Source: Acanthornis magna
Lineage: Eukaryota > Chordata > Aves > Passeriformes > Acanthizidae
Direction of reading: 5' to 3'
DNA: 64,000 nt
NCBI GenBank assembly: GCA_036785705.1
Contig: JAWUZG010000356.1
Location: forward strand, 620,001 to 684,000
The position numbers were made by a program, and so were the translations under genes. Position 1 is the stretch's first letter, and each line of letters begins with the position of its first letter. The notes beneath the pieces are model-generated. The model was not told the origin of the DNA. It worked only from the letters and a program-made list of their open reading frames with translations, and did no database searches. Shown here piece after piece: positions 25,807-37,600 of the stretch.

Positions 25807-25980
25807 AGCAGAGTGGGTCTTGTGAGCAAAGTGGGGATTGGTGATCATCTTGGCCACAGCAGCCATGAAGCGATTGAGTTTATAATCTCTGGTGATCGGA
25901 GGAAAAGTGCCAGCAAAATCCATACTCGACATGAGGAGAGGACACTTCAGGATGTTCAGGGAATTAGTGAATAAGACCAC
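25806..25980 (-). pseudogene. Coding-like block fused to a CR1 tail, possible exon or retrocopy fragment
   Basis: Read on the minus strand, about 58 codons run without a stop from 25980 into the CR1 segment, where a stop falls at 25789. The peptide includes CPLLMSSMDFAGTFPP and NRFMAAVAKMITNPHF. Third positions are enriched in G and C (CTG, ATC, AAG, CTC, GCC, ACC) unlike the AT-rich surroundings, which suggests real coding ancestry. The 5' edge is preceded on the minus strand by ATTTTCCTAG, which could be a splice acceptor. I do not recognise the protein family. It could be an orphan exon, a fragment of a processed or CR1-chimeric retrocopy, an unrecognised transposon segment, or chance. No ATG start is needed or obvious; the first codon is GTG. 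Confidence 0.4.
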
Positions 25981-25984
25981 CTAG

Positions 25985-26300
25985 GAAAATTTTTTTGCAG
26001 GTGTTGGGGTCCATCAGTGCTGATCACCTTTAAAACATCACCTCTTATGGGCACAGGAACAGGCAATTCCCAAATGTCAGAAGTCAAGCAGGTGAGGAAG
26101 ATGTCTGTCTTGGCTGAACAGGAAACCTTTCTAGGAAATAAGGTAAAAAAGGAAGGTGTATGGCATGAAGCTGTGTCAGGAGAGGTTTATGCTGGATATT
26201 AGAAAAAGGTTCTTCATCCAGAGGGTGTTTGGACCCCCAGCCTGTGGCACTGCCTGCCAGTCAGGCTCTGGGCAGTGCTTGCATGAAAGGCAGACAAGTC
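25985..26300 (+). mobile_element. CR1 internal fragment with internal deletion, plus orientation
   Basis: The part at about 26030-26165 (TCACCTCTTATGGGCACAGG, GTCAGAAGTCAAGCAG, TGGCTGAACAGG) resembles the CR1 ORF2 segment between the endonuclease and reverse transcriptase. The part at about 26170-26300 (GAGGTTTATGCTGGATATTAG, AAAAGGTTCTTCATCCAGAG) resembles the CR1 C-terminal region. The reverse transcriptase core between them is missing, so there is a large internal deletion or two fragments have been joined. The left boundary is uncertain. The 61-codon ORF at 26017-26202 is a remnant of this element. No 3' tail is seen. Confidence 0.6.
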
Positions 26301-26559
26301 ACCATTTTCTGGTGGTTTTGGATCACATATAATGTTAGCTCCACAGTCTTCTCATTTGTAAAATGGGAATAATAAGCTTCCCCACATGGTTAATGTTTGA
26401 GAAACTTGGGTGAAAATGTCCATAGGAATTGTTCATCTAATACAAGAGAAGAGTAAATGGAGACTAATATAAAAGTAGGTGCTGTGCTGTGTACTCTTCA
26501 TTTTGAAAGCAATGATAGTACAGGCAGGGCATTAGAATAAGAAATTGTGTCTTGGTGGA

Positions 26560-26710
26560 AACATTCTTTTGTTTCTTTAATTTTGTAAATATCTTGTCGA
26601 TTGTTCAGGGTAAAACCAGCTTTAAATTTCTATCCCACTTGACAAATTAAAATGTCGCTGCCAGTCCCAGGAGCTCTGAATTTATTTGGTAACTAATAAC
26701 TACTTCTGTT
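26560..26710. promoter_or_regulatory. Candidate conserved non-coding element
   Basis: Contains TTTGTTTCTTTAATTTTG, TCTTGTCGATTGTTC, GACAAATTAAAATGTCGC and TTTATTTGGTAACTAATAAC: homeodomain, forkhead-like and SOX-like cores with retained CpGs. There is no ORF. This is an inference from texture. Confidence 0.28.
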
Positions 26711-29019
26711 TCATAAGAAGATATGCAGAGACTGTAGTGTTTGGCTCTTAGGGCAAAATGTTGGAATCTGTTCCTGCTGGTAGATTTACAGGAGCAGGTT
26801 ATGGTGCCATGTTACCATCAGCCACAGAGATTGGGACTGTAAGAGTTCTGCTGAGTTAATGTCCTAGAAAATCAGACCAAGGTATCACCTGATGGAGTCA
26901 ATCATATCTTTATTAAAATAATTAGATTTTCCTATTACATAAGCAGCAATAGCTTCTTCAATATCACTGTCAGATAATGAATAATGTGGGATTATGATCT
27001 CTCTGTGGCAAAGGAGATAAAGAAAGGAACCAGAGGCAGAAAATGAAAGTTTGATGATAATATTAGAGATAAAAAAAATAAATGAATGAAAGAACTATCA
27101 GATTTAAAGAGATATCATGCAGATAGAAATGTATAAAGAACTGGTAATGTAGAAAAAGGAAAAGTGACATAACTCATGCAAATATGCCTCATATTTCAAA
27201 GAAGACTTTCAAAGAAATATTCCTGAAATAAAAAGAACAATTTAACAAAGGGTCTTTAAAAGTCACAAGCAGTGTTTTACGGAACATACAATTTGCTCAT
27301 GGGTATGTACTGCTGCTGGGGGACTGGAGTTTATTTTAGTTCAATTAACTTATATATATACACTTATAAATCTGCATTATAGGACATATGGCCATGTGGT
27401 CCTCACGCATCAAGCATCATACAAACACACTTTGAGATCAGTGAGATCCTGGGGGAGGACAGAACAAATACAGTGCGCAGAAAAATAGCAGAAAGGACAT
27501 GCCTTTGTAGCATATAACAAAGAAAATTTTGAGTTAAGGAAAAAATTCTGCCCTTTTGACTTCACAGTTGTTGGACCTTTGTACTGTGGATCTGATTCTG
27601 GTCCACAAAGCAGAAGAGTTCAGTGTGCAGCAGGGTTGTTGGGCTTTGATAGGGTGGACTCATGCCAGGCTTCATGCATTGCCTAATCATTTCTTGTGAA
27701 ATGAGTTACTCTCGTTTTCATCTTAGGAGAAATATTTTGTTTGCGAAACACGTAGCTGCATATTCACTTATGCTTCCCAAGCATGTGAATGCAAGGGGTG
27801 AGATGGATGGCAGTAATTTTCACAGCTTAAGTTGCCACTTTATCATGAGGAAGCAAATAGGATCCATACGAGGTACATGTTATTGCAGAGTATGTTCCTT
27901 GTGTATCATTTGACTGCAGTTAAAGCCCATCAAATCTCCTTTATGGCTTCTTATATCTCAAGATTCTATTTACGTCAGATTTCATGTGTGTATTTCACTA
28001 GAGGCTGCATTCAAAGCAACGTATTTCAGACAGGAGAGCAGCTGCTGGCTGCTGCCATGCTAGGATGGAAATTCAGGTGAAAAACATCTGTGAAATCAGG
28101 GAAAATTAGAATTCCTTGTGCTAAAGGAGATGTCACATTCAGGAAAGGGCTTTTCTTTAATAATTCTTACTTAGTATACTGGAGTTTGCTGTCCATTGAT
28201 CTCATTAGGTCACACAAAATGCTTTGTCTTAGGATGATACATACCAGGGAAAATTCACGTTTAGATATAAAAGATGAAGCAAAATGCATACGACTGACTA
28301 AAGAACACAGTTCTTTATCAGTTGAGGGATGTATGGCATCCTGGTACCCTTTATACCCTGTTTCTCATAATGAAACAGGGACAGTAATGTAATGTTCTAA
28401 ATACACCAAAAATTGTTAAAGGTTGCCTGAAACACTGACTTGAAAATTCAGTACTGAAAACTTTTGGTAGCGGCTGCCATTTTCATGCATTAAGAAAGCA
28501 GGGATATTAATCCTTGGGAAAATACATTATCATAGCTGTCTTTTGGACGTCTGTTGTCCAGTTCTTACTCTGTGCTATTCAGCTGAGGGTTCTGCTGGAA
28601 AGGTTTATCTTTAAAAAAAATGATAATTATGAATAGTGAGCTTTCTTGGGCCTTTACAGTTCTTTGGTTCTCACCCTCGGTGCATCTGTGCCATGGTTTG
28701 AATGATGAAGCTGTTGGATGTGCAGGTGGGTGTTCTCCGTTTAGTGTGTCCTGCATTGCCCCCGGGCTCGAGGGATATGAGTTAGATGCATCTGCCCTCT
28801 CAGAACCTCTGCCAGGGCTCTGTAAGTAATTAGGTGGAATTATGGCATATTAAAATATGCTGATACATTTGAAAAGATGTTACTGTAACAGGGGGATTTT
28901 TAGAAATGAAAGCTCTCTACTGTGTTTCAAGTCTGCTGTGGCCAAAAGCTAACCTAGTAGGAAACACAGCCAGCAATGATAGGCTTTATTTTTTTTTTTT
29001 TTCGGATTTAGTAACCTGA
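26711..29019. other. Unique non-coding sequence
   Basis: No gene is recognised. Three overlapping plus-strand ORFs (27662-27913, 27832-28080, 28090-28392) have no recognisable family. A T14 run lies at 28989-29002. Confidence 0.6.
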
Positions 29020-29190
29020 ATTTCAGCTACAAAAAGATTTTACAGCTTTCATATATATTGATGAGGATAATCTAAAGAGAGTTTATCTCTGTAATCTAAT
29101 TTGCAAGATTAATTGCTGAGCTGTTTTTTATGTATTTTATCCTTACATCCACAGCATGTACAGTCATCCCAATGTCCAATTAATCTTTTT
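29020..29190. promoter_or_regulatory. Candidate conserved non-coding element
   Basis: A run of homeodomain-type cores is seen: GATAATCTAAAG, GTAATCTAATTTGC, AAGATTAATTGCTGAG and CCAATTAATC. Clustered TAATC/TAATT sites without any ORF are typical of OTX/PITX/LHX-responsive enhancers. Factor identity cannot be assigned from these short cores. Confidence 0.33.
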
Positions 29191-30079
29191 TTTAAAAAAC
29201 CAATACAGAAATTGAACTTGAGCTTTTGAATGCCGTGTTAATGCCTGGCTTGGGCAACAAAATGGTATGGTCCTTTCAGATGAGACATTGTCCACTGCTT
29301 TTCTTCTGTAGTGCCTGGGAAAAGCAGCCCTAGAATTGCAGTCTTGGCATTAGCACAGTCCCAAAAACACACATCAGGAGGCATTGCTTGTGTGGCATGA
29401 CAATGTGCTCTGCTTGCTGCATGTAGGAATGTGTAACAATATCTATAATTTTTGGAGGTAGTCATGCAACTTACATTATTTTCTCCCTAGCAGAGGTTTT
29501 CTCTTCTGCTACCACTGGAAAACACTTCAAGTGGTTAATAGAAAATCCAGTCCCTTATCTGTGAGCTTGTTACATATGCCTGCCATTTGTTCATATTATC
29601 CCAACAGCTTGTAGAATATCGTCATTCATTTCCAAAGTATCAGAAAAAGGCAGTGATCTACCTCAACTCCCCTTCCTCTGCTTCCACAGACTCAAGCTCC
29701 GTGCAGCCTTGCAGCTGCGCGGTGTGGGAGTTGTGTGGTTTTGGGCTGCCCATGCAGTGCTGACAGGTCAGGAATGTGAGAGGGAGCACTGGCACTGATT
29801 TCCAAGAAATCATGAAACAGTGATTTTTAGCTGAAAAGAGAGTATAGGCGAGGTTTTGTGATAGTCTCAATTTGCAAGATGATTGCTCAGGAAATGTAGG
29901 GGGAGGAAAATGAAAGGGGGTGGCAGAAAGGTAGGGGGACCTTTGGATATACTTAGGCTATCAGATTATAGACAGCTTTGTGAAAAGCAAGTTATGAACT
30001 GCTCTAGGAAGCAGTAGTACGGTAGAGAGAAGAGATGTAATAAGACATTTCTGCATGTGAAGAAAGCGTCTTTGCTGCC

Positions 30080-30240
30080 CACCTGATCGTAATCTTACTT
30101 TTGTTTTGAATACTGAAGGAAATTATGCATCAACTGACAACAGGGCTTTTCAGATGCCTCTGGCAGTTTGCATGCCAAACCACACCTTAATCAGTGATAA
30201 TTCATTCAGAAAATCTTGTAGACATGGGACTTGTGTAATG
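30080..30240. promoter_or_regulatory. Candidate conserved non-coding element
   Basis: Contains GATCGTAATCTTAC, GGAAATTATGCATCAACTGAC, GCATGCCAAACCACACC (a RUNX-like ACCACA core) and CAGTGATAATTCATTCAG. No ORF is seen. Judged by texture only. Confidence 0.27.
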
Positions 30241-32219
30241 AGATCACATAGTCTTCTGTGGAGCATAGTCCTCATCTAGAAAAAGATAACAGTTAGCTAA
30301 TTTTCATCATTCTGATTTGACATTTCAATGCAAGTCATGTGGTAGCTCTGAATTGCAGGTGAGTCAGAGTGTGGAAGAGCCTTCTGCACAAGAGAAACTA
30401 TAGCTTTTAGCATTGAATTTTAATTCTCATGGAAAACAAGCAAACCTGTTACTGGGAACTTGTCAAACATCCAAATGAAGAAAATACCAATTTAGAGTTC
30501 AGCTAGACTCCTCTCTAATTAGTGTTCTTACAGCGTGGCAATGACCATGGTAGATGCTCTTGGAGATTGTCACCGCCTGAGACTAGAGATGAACCATCAA
30601 ATTCATTGGAGCAGTCAGCGTTTCCTTTTATGTGTGTACATGTTCTTGGCAGCTGAAAAAGTGTTTCTCTCTTAAATGAGTATGTTCCTATCAGGTAAAA
30701 TCTGATCATAAGACGAACAATTGCAGTGTGTTATATTTCACTGTCAATCTCTTTACTTAATTGCTTTTTTCTTTTTTCTTTTTAAAGCAAAGGCTATGAT
30801 AGAAAGTTTAGTTTGAACTCAGTTGCTTTTTCTAATACAAACCATTGAATGTACTGAAAATCTATGGCTAATTAAAGAATTTTTTAATTTAGAATATAAG
30901 TACTACTGTGGATCCATTAATTTTGTGGCAGGCATACCTAATACAGTCTTGTAATTTTTAGGAATTATTTAAACTAGCAGATAGTTTTCTGCTTTTTCAG
31001 GTTCTCTATTAAGCTAATACTTGGAATACCTTAGAACCAAAGGTTTTGTAAGGAATTTTTGCGATGTAGAACTGCTTTAAAATATGTATCAGTCACACAT
31101 AGGAACTCGTGGCATTCTAAGCTTCTTGTTTCTTTGAGGGCCAGCCAAAATTTCAACACAAAGTCTTGATATCCATGCTTGCCAGAGTTGATTTATGACT
31201 TAACCAGAACAAAATTTGGCACACATGACTGCTGAACTCCAGCCCAGCTTAAAGCACATAACTCCTGCAGCATGCACAGCAAGTGGAGCCAGGTGTATGT
31301 CCAGCAGGGAAGGGAAGGTGGTGGCTGTTGGATGTGGGTGCCATGTCTCCTCCATGTGACCTCAAGTCCACCAAGTGGACTCAGCCAGCAGTTAATTAAA
31401 AAGTTGTTATGAAATGTGGCAGAAAAACTTCATCCATGCTTTAAGAGAGAGCTGGTTCAGCTTTGCTGATAGAAGGAAAAAATTTGGTTTGCTCTTCAGC
31501 CAGCAGATCGGACTGTGTACAGCAACAAGCAGATTTTCTGCAAGATTTTTTTGTTATGTTCCATTCTTGCTCTAGCACTGTATTTAAATAGAATTTAGGG
31601 CATTGTTTTTAGTGAATATAAGCCAGGGAATGTCGTGGGTTCACTACCGTCATAATGAATATTTTATTACAGCAGCTGAAATCTTGGATTTTGATGAGGA
31701 GAGGGCACCATTGTTTCAGTTCTGTGAAATCTCTCTGAGGATCATTACCTTACTTACTTATTTAGTTTTTGAGACAGGCAGAGCATTAGTGAATATCAGG
31801 AAGAAAACATGATCTGATCCAATTTTAAGCACTTTGTCAAAACAGTAAAGCAAACTTTTCCTATCTGTCTGATGATTTCTGTGATTGTGAAATAAAGCTA
31901 GCCTAGCTTTTGGACTGGTTCAGGGCCAAGGGATAACTGGTCATCAAGTGGAGATCTTTTCATTTATCAGTTTATTTTTTTGCCCTTCCACAGAGACTGG
32001 CCAAATAAAATGTTTTCTTAGTGCCCTGCTCGCCACTCTGGTGTTTTCATCAATTTCACTCTGTCTCTGGGGCTACAAGTGTCAGTCAGTTGCAATAAGG
32101 TGTCATTTTTGCCACTTCTGTGTTTATTAGGAGCTCTCAGATATTTACTGCCCAGTTTCCTGGACCTGTGCCTTGGGTGAGCCGTGTGGGACATGTGCTC
32201 GAGAGCTGTGGCAGAAATG
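30241..32219. other. Unique non-coding sequence
   Basis: No gene or transposon is recognised. A CAG/GTGAGT junction occurs at 30356-30364 on the plus strand, but its upstream pyrimidine tract is poor. A 69-codon ORF (31603-31812) starts at TTG and has no family resemblance. Confidence 0.6.
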
Positions 32220-32400
32220 TGTGCGGCCGATCTGGGCACAGCAGTAATAAAATACAGAGCTAAGGATCATTTCCTGCCCACTGATAGGCAAGTTCAGCAA
32301 ACTCTATTTATGTTTCTTGCTTGATGTAAATTTTTGACCTTTATGATTCAGTGGACAGCCTAAAAATGTCTGAATGAATTGATAAGAATCAGTAGCCAAA
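32220..32400. promoter_or_regulatory. Candidate conserved non-coding element
   Basis: Contains GCGGCCGATCTGG at the left edge, AGTAATAAAATACAGAGC, TTTTTGACCTTTATGATTC (nuclear-receptor half-site TGACCTTTA) and TGAATGAATTGATAAG. No coding structure. Inferred only. Confidence 0.27.
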
Positions 32401-33739
32401 AAACAGGAATCTGATAGAAAAATAGCTTTCTTCTCTTCCTTCCTTTTCACAGAAAATAGCAAAAGTCAGATTTTTTTTTTTTTTAATTGCTTAAGCATGG
32501 TGTTTCCTCATCTGCTGTTCCTCCAGAACCTTTTGTGAAGCAGGCAAATTAGATCCTGCTCTGGCATCGAAAGTGCAGACACTTTTGATGTACAGTACAA
32601 CAGCTGAGAAGTCCTGCAATGGGGCAGTCCTACCAAATGCTGTCTGCTAAGGTGAAGCTGTACTGCCCCAGACCCCCTTTGGGTTTTGAGGCAGGCAGTG
32701 TGTTGCAGGCTGGGCAGTCAGGCAGTGAATAAACAGTAAGTAGTTTAAATAGAAATGGGGTGCAGAGGATTTCAAGACTGGTTCTTCACCTTGACTATTT
32801 TGTTATGTTAGGAATTAATGAATGTGTTACCATTCTTCAGTGAGCCTCAGGCTAATAACTCTGTGAGCTTAGATACCCTCAAGGTAATTTTTTCCTTCCT
32901 TTTAAATCAGGCCAATTTAGTAAATGTCAAGCAGTCTGGAATAAGAAATTACTAATTTTGTGTCATTTTATATCTTTTGGTAACCATGATTATATCTATC
33001 CTGAGTGTGATCAGTTAGAAAACTTGGAAAAATTGTGCTCTCTTCAATCTGGGCAAGGTAGTACCACAGCAGCATTTAGCAATCCTTTAAGATTTCTGGA
33101 GCCAGAATGTTGTTAGGTTCCTATAAAATTTAATGATGCATGGTGTAGTGAAAATGATGTAATAGCACAAAGTTAAACAGGATACTTCATTTGCAGATTG
33201 GAAATTAGAGATGGATCTGGCCTTTTTCCCTTGCTGTGTGGGAGCGTTGGAATGTAGTTCTGGTTTGGGCACCCCACGTGCACTGCCTGCAATTGCCTTT
33301 GCAGGATGCACGAACAAAATTCATCTGATACTGCAGAGTCACTTGTGAAGTACCAGAGGGGCATGAAGTTCTGTAAAAGCAAGACCATGAAACAACTAGA
33401 GCAGCTAAAACTGCCTGTGGTAGAGAGAACATGATGTGCGATTTAAATATCAATAGTAGTTGATGTAAAATAAAGAAAATACCTTTAATCTGTCTTGGAC
33501 TCCTGTCTGTGGCTTGGATGAGGGAGCAGAAGAAATGATTGCAAAGAAGTTTTGCGGGGCACACGGGACAGTCTGGCTTCAGTTTTACAAATGGCTTAAA
33601 AGTTCAGTTATCAAAATTAGTTCTCATAGCACAGTTTGGAGTTTTTGGTGTGTGAAAGGAGAGGAGATGGGAAAGAAGGGAAAGGCAAGGTGGGTGTGCA
33701 GCACTGTTGGGCAAAGGGAGATGTATGGAATAGGTCTGC
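32401..33739. other. Unique non-coding sequence
   Basis: No gene is recognised. It contains a T14 run at 32471-32484. Overlapping minus-strand ORFs at 33087-33564 (up to 119 codons) lack any known domain and conflict with one another in frame. Confidence 0.6.
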
Positions 33740-33777
33740 CTGGTTAAAGACATTCTCCCTGGTTAAAGACACTCTCC
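33740..33777. repeat. Tandem duplication of a 19-bp unit
   Basis: Two adjacent 19-base copies (33740-33758 and 33759-33777) differ at a single position, ACATTCTCC against ACACTCTCC. This looks like a recent local duplication. Confidence 0.85.
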
Positions 33778-36700
33778 ATTCAAAAATGGCCATCAGTATA
33801 GGGAGGGGGGATTTAAAGAATTACACTGAAATGGTGCTAGCTGAAAAGAAGGTCAGGGGAGTTGAAATCTACTCTTACTACCTGTAGCAAAGCTAGTATC
33901 TGCAGATGAAAGCTGCTGGGGTAGGAGGGAAATACCTACAAAGAACAAACTGAAGTGGACTCCCACAGTAATTCTATCCCTCTGAGTTAAAGCTGATTCT
34001 TTCAGAATCCAGAAATATTCACTTTGCGGCATCCCTAAAGTGGGAACAGAGCAGTACATACAAATTATGTCCTAATCTCACCCTAATCTTATGGCAGAAG
34101 AGAAAGAATCAGTAAAAAGACAAGTGGAACTCAACCAAAAGCAGCTAACAAACATCGCTAACTAACATTTTAATGCTAGAGCAGTTATTAGGCACCAAAA
34201 AAATGATCTATCTTCGAGATTCTTGGCGTTCAAATAATTTTCTCAAATGAGTGCTAAGGTCTTTGTCATGCTTCTGATCTGCACTCTCATTCTTAGACTA
34301 CACCCAAGTTTGTGGCTTTTAGATTGGCTAAATAACTGATGAACCATGCTCATGCTCAGAGTCTGACACTGCTGGTGTTCTTTGCAGTGTAGGAGAGATT
34401 TTTCACCAGCTTCAGGGCATGGGACACCTGCTGCCATCCCTTAAGCAATAAACTTGAAGGTTTGTAACAGATGCTTTATAAGGCATTTTCATAATGTGTT
34501 GTTCTGTGTTTCCTTTTACTGTTCCTGTTAAATCAAGATTTTAAAGCTGTTTTCTTTGAAGGCAAGTGACAAGTGAATCACTAAGTAAGGGTACAGAGAC
34601 AGACAGTTTGACAGCCCATGGAAACAACAATCCAGGGTATGAATGGCAAAGCTGATTTATACATTGCTAAATAGTGAAAATTTCTAGGAACAGTTGCATA
34701 GTTTTGGAAGTTTCTTCTTTAAAATAATTTTCCCCTGTGTTGCAAGTGAGCATCAGCAGCTGTGGCTCAAAATATGGCCAAGTATGAGGAGAGGAATTGG
34801 AATTTTTTCCCTTTGAGTTCTCATTAGCCATCATCAGTGTGGTTCTCATGGCTTTCTGTCTTCTGTTTCCTGTGATTTCTAGATGACTGCTGTCCCTTCT
34901 ATGGCCGTGTACTTCTTGCCCCTGCTTTGATAATAGCATTTTGGTGAAGGCTTGCTCAAATTGTTTGTGGCTTTGCTGCAATAAGTGGTTATTACATCCA
35001 TGATGCTCTAGTAGGGGGTTTCTTTCCCTGTTCCTTCTGAATGTTTGTGCACACACACTGGCACAGCTGGTGCTGAACACCACTATAAATGTCCCTGCAG
35101 TCCCTGTGAGGAGTCCTGGTGGAGGCAAAGCAGGCACTGCCTGGTGTGCCTGAGTCCCTTCCTTGGTGGCACATTGGTGCTGGGGCTCCCTTTGAGCTCA
35201 CTGCTGGGTGTGCTCTCCAGGGTGCAGAATGGACATTTTCACCATCCCAACTGTTGCTAAATAGGCTGATTAATCAATATGTCTATATTAATTTCTGTAT
35301 TTCCTTACTCTGTCCTAACTCTTTAGGAGCTCATCAGAATATAAGATTCATTGTAGCTGTTCCCACAAAAGTGCATTACTTCAAAACTACTTTTGTTCGT
35401 TCAGGGTCCTGTGGAGTTTAGAGTGTCTTAAAGAAGTTATTATTAAAATGTCTTCTGTCTAGAATCAGGTAAGAGCTCAAGGACATGCTACAAATTCTCT
35501 TAATGTGATCAGGGGGATTGGATTAGACAGCTTTCACAGATGCACACTGGTACCACTCCCACGGAAAGGACAGATGATCCCAACTAGAAGATATTCTGAA
35601 ATGCAGAGCTCCAAAAAAAACTTCTTGCAGAGGTTTTCATTCTGAATACCTTAAACTTTTTGTCTTGCACTTCATAGTCCAATTACTTTCTTTTGGTCTT
35701 TCTGTGAAAATCTGTTCCTTCTTCAGAGTCTTTTGCAGTTTGCCAGAGTGGCTGTGGCTTGATGCCAGCTGGGTACACAACCTGACTTGCTGTGAGACAA
35801 GACTGGGGAATCTTCCAAATAGCTGGCAACTACAAATATCTGCAAAACAGAGACAGGCAACTTTGCTGCCAGCTGTCTCTGTCTGACAAAAATGCCATCT
35901 TGGGTTACATGCACAGGAGAGAACTAATAGTTCAAAAAAATGCGGGTTTTTTTGTTTGTTTGATTTAGTGGGGTTTTTGTTAAGTCAGCTGAGCTAAAGA
36001 ATCAAAGTTTTCACAGCTTATGTAGGACTTAAGAGGAATACACATTGTGGCTTTAGCTTCAGTTTTCAACAGATTCAAGGTATTTGTAGTGATCTTTACA
36101 GAAACAGGGTTATTGTTCGTATTTATGTTTTGAGGAAAAATAATTTATGTGTAGATGACCTGTAATACAGAAGATGTTCACATAATTATAAAGAAAATTT
36201 AAACATTGGAAGGGAAGGAAGTGTTTAAGATAAATGTTCGTAAATATAAATCAACACTAATAAAAGGGAAATGGTGCTTATCACTGTTTGATGGAGTGTA
36301 TTAAGATAAATGTTTTCTAAGCACTGCAATGAATGAAGTTCAGGTGCATTTAAAAGTTAAGTACATTATTTTAAAAACTGAAACCCAAATCTGTTAGTCA
36401 TTTCATTATGTTTTAAAAATGTTTTAAACACTTCCGTCTGTCCAGAGTGGGAGATGTTGTCTCATCATCTAATTCTCTGCTTCCTACTCTACTGAAATCT
36501 AATCAGAGAGGAATCTCCCCATCCTCTGGGAGGAATGAGCTTAACCTCTTGCCTAAGCTATTTATATTAACAGAAAATATTTCACTGCTACTTTTCCTTT
36601 TGTTGTTGTTGTTTTGTTTTGTCTGCAAGGATTATTTACAGGAAAGCCTAGGAAAGTTCCTACATCTACACCAGGAACCAAGAGACACATAAATGCAAAT

Positions 36701-37600
36701 GCAGTTCTGAATCTGTAGCCCCACTCTATATATGGGTAGAAAGATTTATAAGAGATATTGACTTAAATGCAGATGAGAAAAGCTTCAGTTGCTGTAGGAC
36801 TGCATTGAATGAAGAGATCACATTTTCTGCGGCTTTTGTGTCTGTCAGCAGCAGTACCACAATTAGGATATTTTAGGATGCCTTGAACATTGAACTCCAA
36901 GGACCCCAGAGGTTTTTTGCATCTTTACTCTGGGTTTAGATTTTGGGTTCAGATCTGTTTCTTGAATTGGCCACCCCAAGGTTTTCTGAAGTCTGAAACA
37001 CAGAACCAAGCTGGTGTTTAACTTCAGCCATTCTCTGTTGGTTGCTGTAGGTCTCTCTTAAAGGACTGTAGGAGGTGATCTTTCCTGTAGATAAAATACA
37101 GGAATTGACATAAGGCTATGCCATCCATCTCAGTCAAGTGAAGTAACTTTCTGTTTCAAAATCTTCTCTTTCACCTGAAGTATTACATTTCTGCTTACCC
37201 AGAAACTCACTATTATTGCTTGAATGAGCAGCAGTGTAATCCTCTGAGGTGCTGGTGTCCAAGGGGCCAGGAAGGCAATGAAAACTCCAACCAGTGTAGT
37301 GTGAAAGCTCCCAGGTAGAGCTGCCTGGGGACTTTGCAATATGAGCTGCACTGATTTTTCTTGCACCACAGAGTAAGGGATTACACTGCACTGCTCCTGC
37401 TGCAGGATGGGGATGAGGATGAAAACTGGTCAAGGAGAGAAGAGCCCTATTGAGCTGAGTGAGGGGTATGAGTGTCCAAGGAGAGGGTAGTCTTTGCCAG
37501 ACTGGCCCACATGTGCTGCCCCCTCTGTGGGGAAGTGTGGCAAACCTCAGTCAGCAGCAGCAGCGAAATGTCGCAAACCAGAAGAGGGAGGGAAGTGTAT
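33778..37600. other. Unique non-coding sequence
   Basis: No gene is recognised. A 156-codon minus ORF (34667-35137) and its overlapping frames have no recognisable domain. A short T/G-rich simple repeat (GTTGTTGTTGTTTTGTTTTG) lies near 36602-36621. About 36260-36420 (GTATTAAGATAAATG, GTTAGTCATTTCATTATG) has conserved non-coding texture. Confidence 0.6.

Noticed and set aside
34667..35137. 156-codon minus-strand ORF
   Set aside because: No recognisable motif, and overlapping ORFs exist on both strands, so it is consistent with chance.
35505..35555. Possible CR1 3' end (GGGGGATTGGATTAGACAGC)
   Set aside because: The match breaks off after about 20 bases and lacks the CTTCCAACC block and tail.
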